From Agrobacterium fabrum (GTDB lineage Bacteria; Pseudomonadota; Alphaproteobacteria; Rhizobiales; Rhizobiaceae), in NCBI GenBank assembly GCA_003241215.1, contig QFOL01000160.1, forward strand, positions 1 to 8,637: a DNA stretch of 8,637 nt. Reading direction: 5' to 3'. A model generated the notes under the pieces. The model was not told where the DNA came from. It saw only the letters and a list, made by a program, of their open reading frames with translations, and made no database searches. Positions 1 through 6,407 of the stretch are shown here, one piece after another; within the stretch, counting starts at the first letter, position 1; each line of letters starts with the position of its first letter. A program made the translations under genes and the position numbers.

Positions 1-1
1 C

Positions 2-388
2 GTCGTGCTCAATCGCGGCAATATCGAGCAGGTCGGCTCGCCGATGGAGCTTTACCGCTCCCCCGCCAACCTCTTCGTCGCCGGCTTCATCGGCTCGCCG
101 CGCATGAACCTCATCACCGGCGATTACGCCCGAAGCAAGAACGCCGCCACCGCCGGTGTACGGCCGGAGCATCTGCTGCTGTCGAAGGAAAACGGGCTGT
201 GGCAGGGCAAGGTCACCGTCGCCGAACATCTCGGATCGGATACCTTTCTGCATCTCGAGGTCGATGGCATCGGGCCGATCACCGCCAGAACCGATGGCGA
301 GTTCGAATGCAGGCATGGCGATACCGTCTTCATCACACCCGATGACACAAAGATACACAGGTTCGATGAGAAGGGTATCGCAATATGA
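2..388 (+). CDS. smoK: Polyol ABC transporter ATP-binding protein, C-terminal part (5' end outside window)
   Basis: Only the last 128 residues are present; the reading frame is already open at the window edge, so the Walker A, signature, Walker B and H-loop regions lie upstream. The visible part starts just after the usual H-loop position, at [18 protein letters not shown], a stretch typical of MalK/UgpC-type sugar-import ATPases. It continues with the GFIGSP-MN hinge (about residues 28-36) and a GVRPEH motif (52-57) that opens the regulatory TOBE part. The spacer between MN and GVRPEH is only about 15 residues, against roughly 45 in MalK. From memory, this short form and the [10 protein letters not shown] stretch (84-93) match the Rhodobacter sorbitol/mannitol transporter SmoK. 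The protein would energise import of a polyol by two permeases and a binding protein encoded upstream. Its stop codon overlaps the start of the next gene (ATGA, 385-388), so translation is probably coupled. The ATPase family is secure; the polyol substrate is inferred mostly from context. Confidence 0.88.
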   Translation, partial: VVLNRGNIEQVGSPMELYRSPANLFVAGFIGSPRMNLITGDYARSKNAATAGVRPEHLLLSKENGLWQGKVTVAEHLGSDTFLHLEVDGIGPITARTDGEFECRHGDTVFITPDDTKIHRFDEKGIAI

Positions 389-1161
389 CGGGGAGACTGG
401 AAGGCAAATCCGCGCTGATAACGGGTTCGGCGCGCGGCATCGGCCGCGCCTTTGCGGAGGCCTACATACGCGAGGGCGCAACCGTCGCCATTGCCGATAT
501 CGATTTCGAGCGGGCCAGCAGGACCGCCCGCGAGATAGGCGAGAGCGCCTATGCCGTCGAACTCGACGTGACCAAGCAGCATTCCATCGACACCGCCATC
601 CGCACGGTGGAAGGCCGGGCGGGCGGGCTCGACATCCTCATCAACAACGCCGCGCTCTTCGACCTCGCGCCGATCGTCGAGATCAAGCGCGAGAGCTACG
701 AGCGGCTGTTTTCGATCAACGTATCCGGCACGCTGTTCATGATGCAGGCCGCCGCAAAAACAATGATCGCTCGGGGAAAAGGCGGCAAGATCATCAATAT
801 GGCAAGCCAGGCGGGCCGGCGCGGCGAGGCCCTGGTGGCGGTTTATTGCGCCACCAAGGCCGCCGTCATCAGCCTCACCCAATCGGCCGGGCTCGATCTC
901 ATCAAGCATCGCATCAACGTCAACGCGATTGCGCCGGGCGTGGTCGATGGCGAGCACTGGGACGGCGTGGATGCGCTGTTTGCGAAATATGAAAGCCGCC
1001 CCGCCGGTGAAAAGAAGCGGCTGGTCGGGGAGGCCGTGCCCTTCGGCCGCATGGGCCGTGCCGAAGACCTGACCGGCATGGCGATTTTCCTTGCCTCCGA
1101 TGAGGCCGATTACATCGTCGCCCAGACCTATAATGTCGACGGCGGCAACTGGATGAGCTGA
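385..1161 (+). CDS. smoS: Sorbitol (D-glucitol / L-iditol 2-) dehydrogenase, short-chain dehydrogenase family
   Basis: This 258-residue protein has the normal length for a classical short-chain dehydrogenase. It shows the nucleotide-binding TGSARGIG loop (residues 13-20), Asp38 at the end of strand beta-2 (favouring NAD over NADP), the NNA motif (87-89), and the catalytic set Asn112, Ser141, Tyr154 and Lys158 in YCATK. The PG motif is at 184-185. The C-terminal stretch ending NVDGGNWMS and the segment [12 protein letters not shown] are, from memory, nearly identical to Rhodobacter sphaeroides sorbitol dehydrogenase (SmoS/PolS). That enzyme oxidises D-glucitol to D-fructose and galactitol to tagatose with NAD in the cytoplasm. 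The ATG overlaps the stop of the transporter ATPase gene, so supply of importer and enzyme is coupled. A 7-bp GC hairpin follows the stop codon. The family is certain and the sorbitol specificity is likely; related enzymes also accept other polyols. Confidence 0.93.
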   Translation: MTGRLEGKSALITGSARGIGRAFAEAYIREGATVAIADIDFERASRTAREIGESAYAVELDVTKQHSIDTAIRTVEGRAGGLDILINNAALFDLAPIVEIKRESYERLFSINVSGTLFMMQAAAKTMIARGKGGKIINMASQAGRRGEALVAVYCATKAAVISLTQSAGLDLIKHRINVNAIAPGVVDGEHWDGVDALFAKYESRPAGEKKRLVGEAVPFGRMGRAEDLTGMAIFLASDEADYIVAQTYNVDGGNWMS

Positions 1162-1164
1162 GTA

Positions 1165-1183
1165 CCGGGCGCCTGCCGCCCGG
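1165..1183 (+). other. Intercistronic GC-rich stem-loop between smoS and mtlK
   Basis: Right after the smoS stop there is a perfect 7-bp stem, CCGGGCG (1165-1171) paired with CGCCCGG (1177-1183), with a 5-nt loop. No T-run follows, so a full rho-independent terminator is unlikely. Such hairpins between operon genes often protect the upstream mRNA 3' end or set the ratio of the two products; that role is an inference here. The remaining gap carries only a short Shine-Dalgarno-like GAGG (1211-1214) before mtlK. Confidence 0.5.
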
Positions 1184-1222
1184 CCTTGGCACGAACAACG
1201 TTTCCCCTTCGAGGATCGTGAC

Positions 1223-2707
1223 ATGACATGCAAACTCTCCCTCGCAACGCTTGACGACGCCAGAAAAACCGCGGCGGTTCCGGCCTATTCCCGGGCCGAC
1301 CTGTCCGCCGGCATCGTGCATTTCGGCGTCGGCAATTTCCACCGCGCCCATCAGGCGGTCTATCTGGATGACCTCTTCAACACCGGAACGGACCATGATT
1401 TCGCCATAATCGGTGCGGGCGTTCTGCCGTCGGATGCCACGATGCGCGAAAAACTCGCCGCGCAGGATTTCCTGACGACGGTGGTGGAGCAGGACAATAA
1501 CCGCACCGGCGCGCGCGTCACCGGGCCGATGATTGACATTCTGAAGGTCGGCGACACCAAGGCCATCATCGATACGCTCGCCGATCCAAAAATCCGCATC
1601 GTCTCGATGACGATCACCGAGGGCGGTTATTTCATCGATGCCTCCGGTTCCTTCAATCCGCAGCATCCGGCCATTGCCGAAGACGGCAGGAACCCGGCGT
1701 CGCCGAAAACCGTGTTCGGCCTCATCGTCGCCGGGCTGAAGGCGCGGCGCGACAAGGGGCTGCAACCCTTCACCGTCATGTCCTGCGACAACATTCCGCA
1801 TAATGGCAAGGTCACGAAAAATGCGGTGGTTGGGCTGGCGGCCTTGTCCGATCCGGCCTTTGCCAGCTGGATCGGTGAAAATGTCGCTTTCCCGAACTCC
1901 ATGGTGGACCGCATCACGCCCGCCACCGGCGAGCGCGAACGCAATATCGCCCGCGACGATTTCGGCATCGAGGACAATTGGCCGGTTTTCTGCGAGGAGT
2001 TCAAGCAATGGGTCATGGAGGATAATTTCCCCGCCGGCCGCCCGGCGCTGGAGAAGGCCGGCGTGCAGTTCGTCAAGGATGTCGCGCCCTATGAGCACAT
2101 GAAAATCCGCATCCTCAATGGCGGCCATGCGGCAATCGCCTATCCGGCGGCGCTGCTCGACATTCATTTCGTGCATGAGGCGATGGAACATCCGCTGATC
2201 CGGGCGTTTCTGGCAAAGCTTGAAAATGAAGAGGTCATTCCGGTCATTCCGCCGGTTCCCGATACCAATCTCGCCGATTATTTCGCCCTGATCGAACGGC
2301 GCTTCCTCAATCCGAAGATCGGCGACACCATTCCGCGTCTGGCGCAGGACGGTTCCAACCGCCAGCCGAAATTCATCCTGCCATCCACCGCCGACCGTCT
2401 GGCGCGCGGCGAGGATATTGTCGGCCTTTCGCTGGTTTCGGCGCTGTGGTGCCGTTATTTCCAGGGCACTTCCGACAGCGGCAAGGAAATCGCCTTCAAC
2501 GATGCCAGCGCCGAACGCCTGCAGGCAGCGGCGATAAAGGCCAAGGACGATCCCATGGCCTTCCTCGCGCTTGAAGATATCTTCGGAGCAGTTGCCGAAT
2601 CGGAGCTTTTCCGTAAACGCTTTGCCCATGCATTGAAGACGCTGTGGCAAGAAGGCACGGCGAAGACCTTGCAGCTTTATCTGGATGACAAGCTGGCTGA
2701 AAAGTGA
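1223..2707 (+). CDS. mtlK: Mannitol 2-dehydrogenase (polyol-specific long-chain dehydrogenase)
   Basis: This 494-residue protein matches the length of the Pseudomonas fluorescens mannitol 2-dehydrogenase (about 493), the model of the family. The N-terminal Rossmann domain carries GVGNFHRAH (residues 35-43). The catalytic residues known from that model appear one position earlier: Asn190 (CDN), Asp229 (VDR), Lys294 (HMK), Asn299 and His302 in the segment KIRILNGGH (294-302). The C-terminal helical domain follows from about 290. The enzyme works as a cytoplasmic monomer, needs no metal, and uses NAD to oxidise D-mannitol to D-fructose; family members also convert D-arabitol to D-xylulose. It lies 61 bp downstream of smoS in the same operon, as in Rhodobacter. 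The ATG is preceded by GAGG at 8 bp. Fructuronate reductase and altronate oxidoreductase share this fold, but the gene neighbours favour mannitol/arabitol. Confidence 0.93.
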   Translation: MTCKLSLATLDDARKTAAVPAYSRADLSAGIVHFGVGNFHRAHQAVYLDDLFNTGTDHDFAIIGAGVLPSDATMREKLAAQDFLTTVVEQDNNRTGARVTGPMIDILKVGDTKAIIDTLADPKIRIVSMTITEGGYFIDASGSFNPQHPAIAEDGRNPASPKTVFGLIVAGLKARRDKGLQPFTVMSCDNIPHNGKVTKNAVVGLAALSDPAFASWIGENVAFPNSMVDRITPATGERERNIARDDFGIEDNWPVFCEEFKQWVMEDNFPAGRPALEKAGVQFVKDVAPYEHMKIRILNGGHAAIAYPAALLDIHFVHEAMEHPLIRAFLAKLENEEVIPVIPPVPDTNLADYFALIERRFLNPKIGDTIPRLAQDGSNRQPKFILPSTADRLARGEDIVGLSLVSALWCRYFQGTSDSGKEIAFNDASAERLQAAAIKAKDDPMAFLALEDIFGAVAESELFRKRFAHALKTLWQEGTAKTLQLYLDDKLAEK

Positions 2708-2714
2708 CCGCGAG

Positions 2715-3434
2715 ATGGAAGACGAGACCGGACCCCTTCTGATTTTCGATTGCGACGGCGTTCTCGTCGATAGCGAGCCGGTCTCCATCTCCGTCCTTCT
2801 CGACATGCTCTCCCATCTCGGCGTGACGATGGGGGAGGAAGAAGCCTATGAGCGCTTTCTCGGCCGCAGCGTCGCCAGCATGACGGCGACGCTGTTTGAG
2901 GATTACGGTGTCGAAACCGACATCGATTTTCTCGACCATATGCGGGCGACGCTGTTCGAGCGTTTCCGCACCGAGTTGCAGCCGATTGACGGCATTGGCG
3001 AAACGCTGGACAGGCTGTTGCCACTGCGGCGTTGCGTCGCTTCCTCCAGCCAGCCGGAGCGCATCCGTTATTCGCTGGGGCTGACCGGCCTGATCGACAA
3101 ATTCGAACCGCATGTCTTCAGCGCCACCATGGTGAAGAACGGCAAGCCGGCGCCCGACCTGTTCCTGCATGCGGCGCGCGAAATGGGCGTCGAGCCGCGC
3201 CACTGCATCGTGATCGAAGACAGCCCGGCCGGCATTGCCGCGGCAAAGGCCGCCGGCATGGGCGTTTTTGCCTTTACCGGCGGCTCGCATGCGCGCTTTC
3301 CCGCATTCCGCGAAAAGATCGCCGGGCTCGGGGCGGATGCCATGTTTGACGCGATGCCGGATTTGGTCCAACTTGTCGGCAGCTATGTGGGGAAGGGCGG
3401 TTTTGACAGACGGGTGGAACGTGACGCAGGCTAA
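2715..3434 (+). CDS. HAD-superfamily hydrolase, beta-phosphoglucomutase/sugar-phosphatase-like (subfamily IA)
   Basis: The 239-residue product shows all HAD motifs: motif I DCDGVLVDSE (nucleophile Asp12, acid Asp14), motif II Ser in VASSS (about 110-112), motif III Lys144 in KNGKPAPD, and motif IV Glu168-Asp169 in VIEDSPAGI. A helical cap (about residues 20-95) follows motif I, as in phosphatases and phosphomutases acting on small sugar phosphates (YieH and beta-phosphoglucomutase relatives). The natural substrate cannot be read from sequence. I chose the ATG at 2715, 7 bp after the mtlK stop, because the core begins a few residues later. An in-frame ATG at 2685 would add 10 residues (MTSWLKSDRE) and overlap mtlK by 23 bp; neither has a strong ribosome site. 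Its place between a polyol dehydrogenase and a ketose kinase suggests dephosphorylation of a dead-end or toxic sugar phosphate, or of a pathway intermediate. Confidence 0.87.
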   Translation: MEDETGPLLIFDCDGVLVDSEPVSISVLLDMLSHLGVTMGEEEAYERFLGRSVASMTATLFEDYGVETDIDFLDHMRATLFERFRTELQPIDGIGETLDRLLPLRRCVASSSQPERIRYSLGLTGLIDKFEPHVFSATMVKNGKPAPDLFLHAAREMGVEPRHCIVIEDSPAGIAAAKAAGMGVFAFTGGSHARFPAFREKIAGLGADAMFDAMPDLVQLVGSYVGKGGFDRRVERDAG

Positions 3435-3494
3435 GCTTGGCCTTGCCTGTTGCCGTCGTCGGGTCGTTGCGCAAGGGATGGAATTTAAGTCTTG

Positions 3495-5069
3495 ATGCGT
3501 CAAAATCTCGTCGCTGTCGATGTCGGCACGGCCAGCGCCCGGGCCGGCATTTTCGATCCCGCCGGCCGGCTTCTCGCCCGCTCCACCCATCCGATCCTCA
3601 TGCAGCGGCCGCAGGAAAATCACGCCGAACACGATTCCACCGATATCTGGAACGCCGTCTGCATTGCCGTGAAAGCAGCGCTTGCCGATGCGGGTATCTT
3701 GCCGCAGAGCGTCGCCGCCATCGGTTTCGACGCCACCTGCTCGCTCGTCATCCGCGATGGGCGGGGTGATCCCGTTTCGGTTTCCGTGACGGGAGAAGAC
3801 CGGTTCGACACCATCGTCTGGCTGGATCACCGGGCGATATCGGAGGCCGACCGGCTGACGGCATCCGGCCACCGGGTTCTGGATTTCGCCGGCGACAGCG
3901 TGTCGCCGGAAATGCAGATGCCGAAGCTGATGTGGCTGAAGCGGCATATGCCGGCAAGCTGGTCGCGCATGTCCTTCGCTTTCGATCTGGCGGATTTCCT
4001 GACATGGAAGGCGACCGGTTCAGCGCAGCGCTCAAATTGCACGCAGACGGCGAAGTGGAATTTTCTGGCGCAGGAAAATCCCGGCTGGCAGGCGGATTAT
4101 CTTGAACTGGCGGGCCTTGCCGATCTGAAGGTGCGGGCAGGGCTTCCGGAAACCACCGTGATGCCGGGAGAAAGCATCGGTCCGCTTTCATCCGAAGCCG
4201 CCGCCGCGCTCGGTCTCGATACCGGCTGCCGGGTGGCGGCGGGCATGATCGATGCCTATGCCGGCGCTCTCGGCGCACTTGGCGGCTGCCTTTCCGCGGA
4301 TGTCGGCCGGCATGTGGCGCTGATCGCCGGTACATCGAGCTGCCTTGTCGCCATGTCGGAGCGGCAGATGCCCGGCCACAGCCTCTGGGGACCCTATTGG
4401 CAGGCGATCCTGCCCGGTCACTGGCTGGTGGAGGGCGGGCAGTCGGCCACCGGCGCGCTGCTCGACCATATTGTGCGCATGCATGCGGCAGGCGGTGAGC
4501 CGGATACGGCGCTGCACGCCCGCATCGTTGCGCGGGTCACGGAATTGCGCGCGCTTGAGGGCGAGGCCTTTGCCGAGCGGCTGCATGTGCTGCCGGATTT
4601 CCACGGCAACCGCTCGCCGCTTGCCGATCCGCATGCCGTCGGCGTCATCAGCGGGCTGACGCTGGATACGTCTTTCGACAGTCTCTGCCGTCTTTACTGG
4701 CGCACGGCCGTGGCGATTGCGCTCGGCGCCCGCCATGTGCTCGATGCCATGGAGCGTTTCGGATATGCGGTGGAAAGCCTGCACGTCACCGGCGGGCATG
4801 TGAAGAACCCGCTGCTGATGGAGCTTTATGCCGATGTAACGGGCAAGCGCATCGTGGTGCCCGCCACCGCCGACGCCGTGCTGCTGGGAACGGCGATGAC
4901 GGCGGCGACGGCCGGCGGGGTGCATGCGAACCTTGCGGCTGCAGGGGCCGCCATGTATCCGGGCAATGCGGAAATACCAGGCAATCCGGCGCGTGGGCCC
5001 CGTTATGAGCGGGATTATCGCCGCTTTCTCGCCATGTACCGCCATCGGCAGGAACTTGAAAGCCTTTGA
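3495..5069 (+). CDS. FGGY-family pentulose kinase, probable D-ribulokinase
   Basis: This 524-residue protein is a full-length FGGY carbohydrate kinase: two ribonuclease-H-like domains with the active site between them. Visible are the phosphate-1 loop DVGTASARAG (residues 9-18), the sugar-contact motif WLDHR (109-113), the catalytic base Asp253 in GMIDAYAG, the GTSS loop (279-282) and the adenosine motif VTGGH (431-435). The segment ATCSLV (80-85) contains TCSLV, which from memory is the signature proposed for D-ribulokinases as opposed to xylulokinases, glycerol kinases or L-ribulokinases. The expected reaction is ATP plus D-ribulose to D-ribulose 5-phosphate. It is the last gene of the polyol operon, 60 bp after the HAD gene. 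The ATG at 3495 directly follows a possible TTG start (3492); a purine-rich AAGGGATGG (3473-3481) lies some distance upstream. Kinase family is certain, exact ketose moderately so; D-xylulose or another pentulose remain alternatives. Confidence 0.9.
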   Translation: MRQNLVAVDVGTASARAGIFDPAGRLLARSTHPILMQRPQENHAEHDSTDIWNAVCIAVKAALADAGILPQSVAAIGFDATCSLVIRDGRGDPVSVSVTGEDRFDTIVWLDHRAISEADRLTASGHRVLDFAGDSVSPEMQMPKLMWLKRHMPASWSRMSFAFDLADFLTWKATGSAQRSNCTQTAKWNFLAQENPGWQADYLELAGLADLKVRAGLPETTVMPGESIGPLSSEAAAALGLDTGCRVAAGMIDAYAGALGALGGCLSADVGRHVALIAGTSSCLVAMSERQMPGHSLWGPYWQAILPGHWLVEGGQSATGALLDHIVRMHAAGGEPDTALHARIVARVTELRALEGEAFAERLHVLPDFHGNRSPLADPHAVGVISGLTLDTSFDSLCRLYWRTAVAIALGARHVLDAMERFGYAVESLHVTGGHVKNPLLMELYADVTGKRIVVPATADAVLLGTAMTAATAGGVHANLAAAGAAMYPGNAEIPGNPARGPRYERDYRRFLAMYRHRQELESL

Positions 5070-5110
5070 TTTTCTGAAGGGAAATGACTGGCTTTGACGG
5101 ATGCCGCGCA

Positions 5111-5232
5111 TTTCTTCTCCCCGCCGGGGAGAAGGTGGCCCGAAGAGCCGGATGAGGGGGAACGCCGGCGATGGAACGCACCAAGCCCCCTCATCCCGCT
5201 GCCGCGGACTCCTCCCCGGCGGGGAGAAGAAA
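5111..5232. repeat. Long imperfect inverted repeat between convergent genes (rhizobial intergenic palindromic element type)
   Basis: The left arm (5111-5160) and right arm (5186-5232) are inverted copies. They match exactly over about 20 bases at the outer ends (TTTCTTCTCCCC...GGGGAG) and over 11 bases at the inner ends (GGATGAGGGGG), with a diverged middle and a 25-nt centre. Each arm holds its own palindrome: CTTCTCCCC/GGGGAGAAG at 5114-5134 and CTCCCC/GGGGAG at 5212-5226. This nested layout is that of the short, dispersed, non-coding elements found in many copies in rhizobial genomes (RIME-like). It can fold on either strand and sits between the kinase gene and the converging regulator gene, where it may help end transcription or stabilise 3' ends. 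Membership of a named family was not checked. Confidence 0.75.
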
Positions 5233-5249
5233 CGAGCGGCAACCGCTCG
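5225..5249 (-). terminator. Rho-independent terminator of the RpiR-family gene
   Basis: Read on the - strand, a perfect 7-bp stem CGAGCGG / CCGCTCG with a 3-nt TTG loop (5249 down to 5233) is followed at once by TTTCTTCT (5232-5225). It begins 33 nt after the regulator's stop codon. Stem, tight loop and T-rich tail fit an intrinsic terminator. The tail is formed by the outer end of the adjacent inverted repeat, so the two elements overlap functionally. Confidence 0.65.
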
Positions 5250-5281
5250 ATCCATATGCCGCCGCTGCCACCAGGCGCAGA

Positions 5282-6148
5282 TCAGCTGCGCAGCGAGCGT
5301 TTCAGGGCGGAGAGGTTCTTTGCCCTTGCCCTGCCGCTGTCGTCGGCGCTGGCGCTGAGCGCGCAGAGAGTGAATTCCAGCAGGGAGACGAGTTGCAGCA
5401 GGCCCTGGCCGCCATTCTGGGCTTGCGGCATGGCAAGACAGAGATCGGTGCTTTCCGGCCCCCATTCGTAAAAACGGGTGGTGATCAGAAGCGTTTTGTA
5501 ACCGCTCTTGCGCGCCATTGCCGACAGGCGTTGCAGCGGCAAAAGGTTGCCGCCGCAATCCATGATGATGAGCAGTGTGCGCGCGGGATCGAAATCCCAC
5601 AGGGCGACATAAGCGGCATTGTCGCTGCCGAGATAATGGATGTGGCCGCGGCTCTCCAGAAGCCGTCCGTAAAAATGCCGCCCGGCGTCGAGACTTTCAG
5701 GGGATGTCGCCAGGAAAACATCGCCCGCCGAGGTGATCTCGTTCATGGCAAGATGCCAGATCGACTGGGTGGTCATGTCGAAGGCGGTCTGCACGGCCTG
5801 GATCTGCTGTGACAGGAGCTGCGAAAACGGGTTGGAATGTTCGCCGCCTTCGGCCATGGCGGGCTGGTCCGCACCGGCCGTTTCTTCGGCGTGGCGCAGA
5901 TCGGCGCGGATGTCGCTGAATTGCCGATATCCCAGGGAACGCAGGAAACGGCCGACCGTCATCGGGCTGAGGCCGAGCTTGGCGGCCAGCGTCTGCGCCG
6001 TCTCGAACGGCAATTCGTCGAGATGTTCGATCAGATATTTGGCGATCTTGCGCTCTGAAGGAGTGCCTGCCTTCATGGCGCGCGTAAGGTTCAACAGCAG
6101 CTTTTCCACCAACGCCTCATTTTTTTTCTTTATTGAACGATGATGCAT
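5282..6148 (-). CDS. MurR/RpiR-family transcriptional regulator
   Basis: The 288-residue product has the RpiR layout: an N-terminal helix-turn-helix region (about residues 22-95; TPSERKIAKYLI at 29-40, then AAKLGLSPMTVGRFLRSLGY at 55-74) and a C-terminal SIS-type sugar-isomerase fold (about 130-265). Such proteins bind operators near sugar genes and respond to a sugar phosphate. Here the SIS part is unusual: the place of the common S-x-S-G phosphate loop reads MDCGGN (196-201). The start is uncertain. ATG at 6148 has no Shine-Dalgarno; TTG at 6160 would add four residues; GTG at 6109, preceded by GAGG at 5 nt, would remove 13 residues while keeping the whole DNA-binding domain. The gene converges on the polyol operon and probably controls it, an inference from position. 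It has its own promoter and terminator. Confidence 0.9.
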   Translation of the reverse strand: MHHRSIKKKNEALVEKLLLNLTRAMKAGTPSERKIAKYLIEHLDELPFETAQTLAAKLGLSPMTVGRFLRSLGYRQFSDIRADLRHAEETAGADQPAMAEGGEHSNPFSQLLSQQIQAVQTAFDMTTQSIWHLAMNEITSAGDVFLATSPESLDAGRHFYGRLLESRGHIHYLGSDNAAYVALWDFDPARTLLIIMDCGGNLLPLQRLSAMARKSGYKTLLITTRFYEWGPESTDLCLAMPQAQNGGQGLLQLVSLLEFTLCALSASADDSGRARAKNLSALKRSLRS

Positions 6149-6241
6149 GCGCGCGCGCAAACGAGCGTGCGAACCGCGATTTGACGGTGGGGGTAACCTT
6201 TTCGGCCTTGTCCTCCACCGAGCCGGAATGCGAATTATGAT

Positions 6242-6293
6242 AGATGGATTATTATATTTTAGAGATACCTTTTATTCAAGGGAAATTCCATCT
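6242..6293. promoter_or_regulatory. Candidate operator: inverted repeat flanking the rpiR-type promoter
   Basis: AGATGGA (6242-6248) and TCCATCT (6287-6293) form a perfect 7-bp inverted repeat, with half-sites 38 bp apart, placed just outside the -10 and -35 boxes. Inside the right half lies a small palindrome, GGAA-A-TTCC (6281-6289). From memory, the RpiR-family regulator IolR uses GGAA-N6-TTCC half-sites, so the GGAA/TTCC composition is suggestive but the spacing differs. Autoregulation by the adjacent regulator is the simplest reading; no binding data support it. Confidence 0.35.
6251..6279 (-). promoter_or_regulatory. Sigma-70-type promoter for the RpiR-family gene
   Basis: On the - strand the -35 box is TTGAAT (6279-6274) and the -10 box is TATAAT (6256-6251), with a 17-bp spacer. 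This is close to the consensus and lies in the most AT-rich stretch of the window. Transcription should start near 6244, giving a leader of about 95 nt before the ATG at 6148. Confidence 0.65.
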
Positions 6294-6332
6294 GCGGTTT
6301 AAATTCAGCTATTTGAGGTCGTTGCCTCCGTC

Positions 6333-6361
6333 TTGCAGAGCGGATGGGCAGCGCCTATCTC
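6333..6361 (+). promoter_or_regulatory. Possible promoter for the EI24/CysZ-like gene
   Basis: TTGCAG (6333-6338) and TATCTC (6356-6361) are 17 bp apart, about 45 bp upstream of the ATG at 6408. The -10 box is weak, so this is a candidate only. Confidence 0.3.
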
Positions 6362-6407
6362 TCGTCTGTAAGGGTGTTTCAACGCGACAGGCGTCAGGGA
6401 GTTCCGA

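Noticed and set aside
1..388. A truncated or broken transporter gene
   Set aside because: The missing N-terminus is explained by the window edge; the visible frame is intact, and the short TOBE spacer appears normal for polyol-type ATPases.
124..1233. A 369-codon - strand frame opposite the transporter ATPase and smoS
   Set aside because: Antisense shadow of two genes whose identities are clear; no family features.
920..2806. A 628-codon open frame on the - strand across smoS and mtlK
   Set aside because: It is antisense to two genes with full catalytic motifs, spans their boundary, and its Arg/His/Gly-rich translation has no family features. High GC content makes such shadow frames common.
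2496..3947. A 483-codon open frame on the - strand across mtlK, the HAD gene and the kinase gene
   Set aside because: Same reasoning: it crosses three well-supported genes, has low-complexity composition and no recognisable domain.
5111..5232. A CRISPR array or insertion-sequence terminal repeats
   Set aside because: There are only two inverted arms, no direct repeats with spacers, no transposase gene and no target duplication visible.
4188..5600. A 470-codon - strand frame across the kinase gene, the inverted repeat and the regulator's 3' end
   Set aside because: It runs through a palindromic repeat and overlaps the true regulator frame in another register; no motif was seen.
5171..5812. 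A + strand frame of 213 codons opposite the regulator gene
   Set aside because: It begins inside the repeat and is the complement of the helix-turn-helix/SIS gene; the composition is that of a shadow frame.
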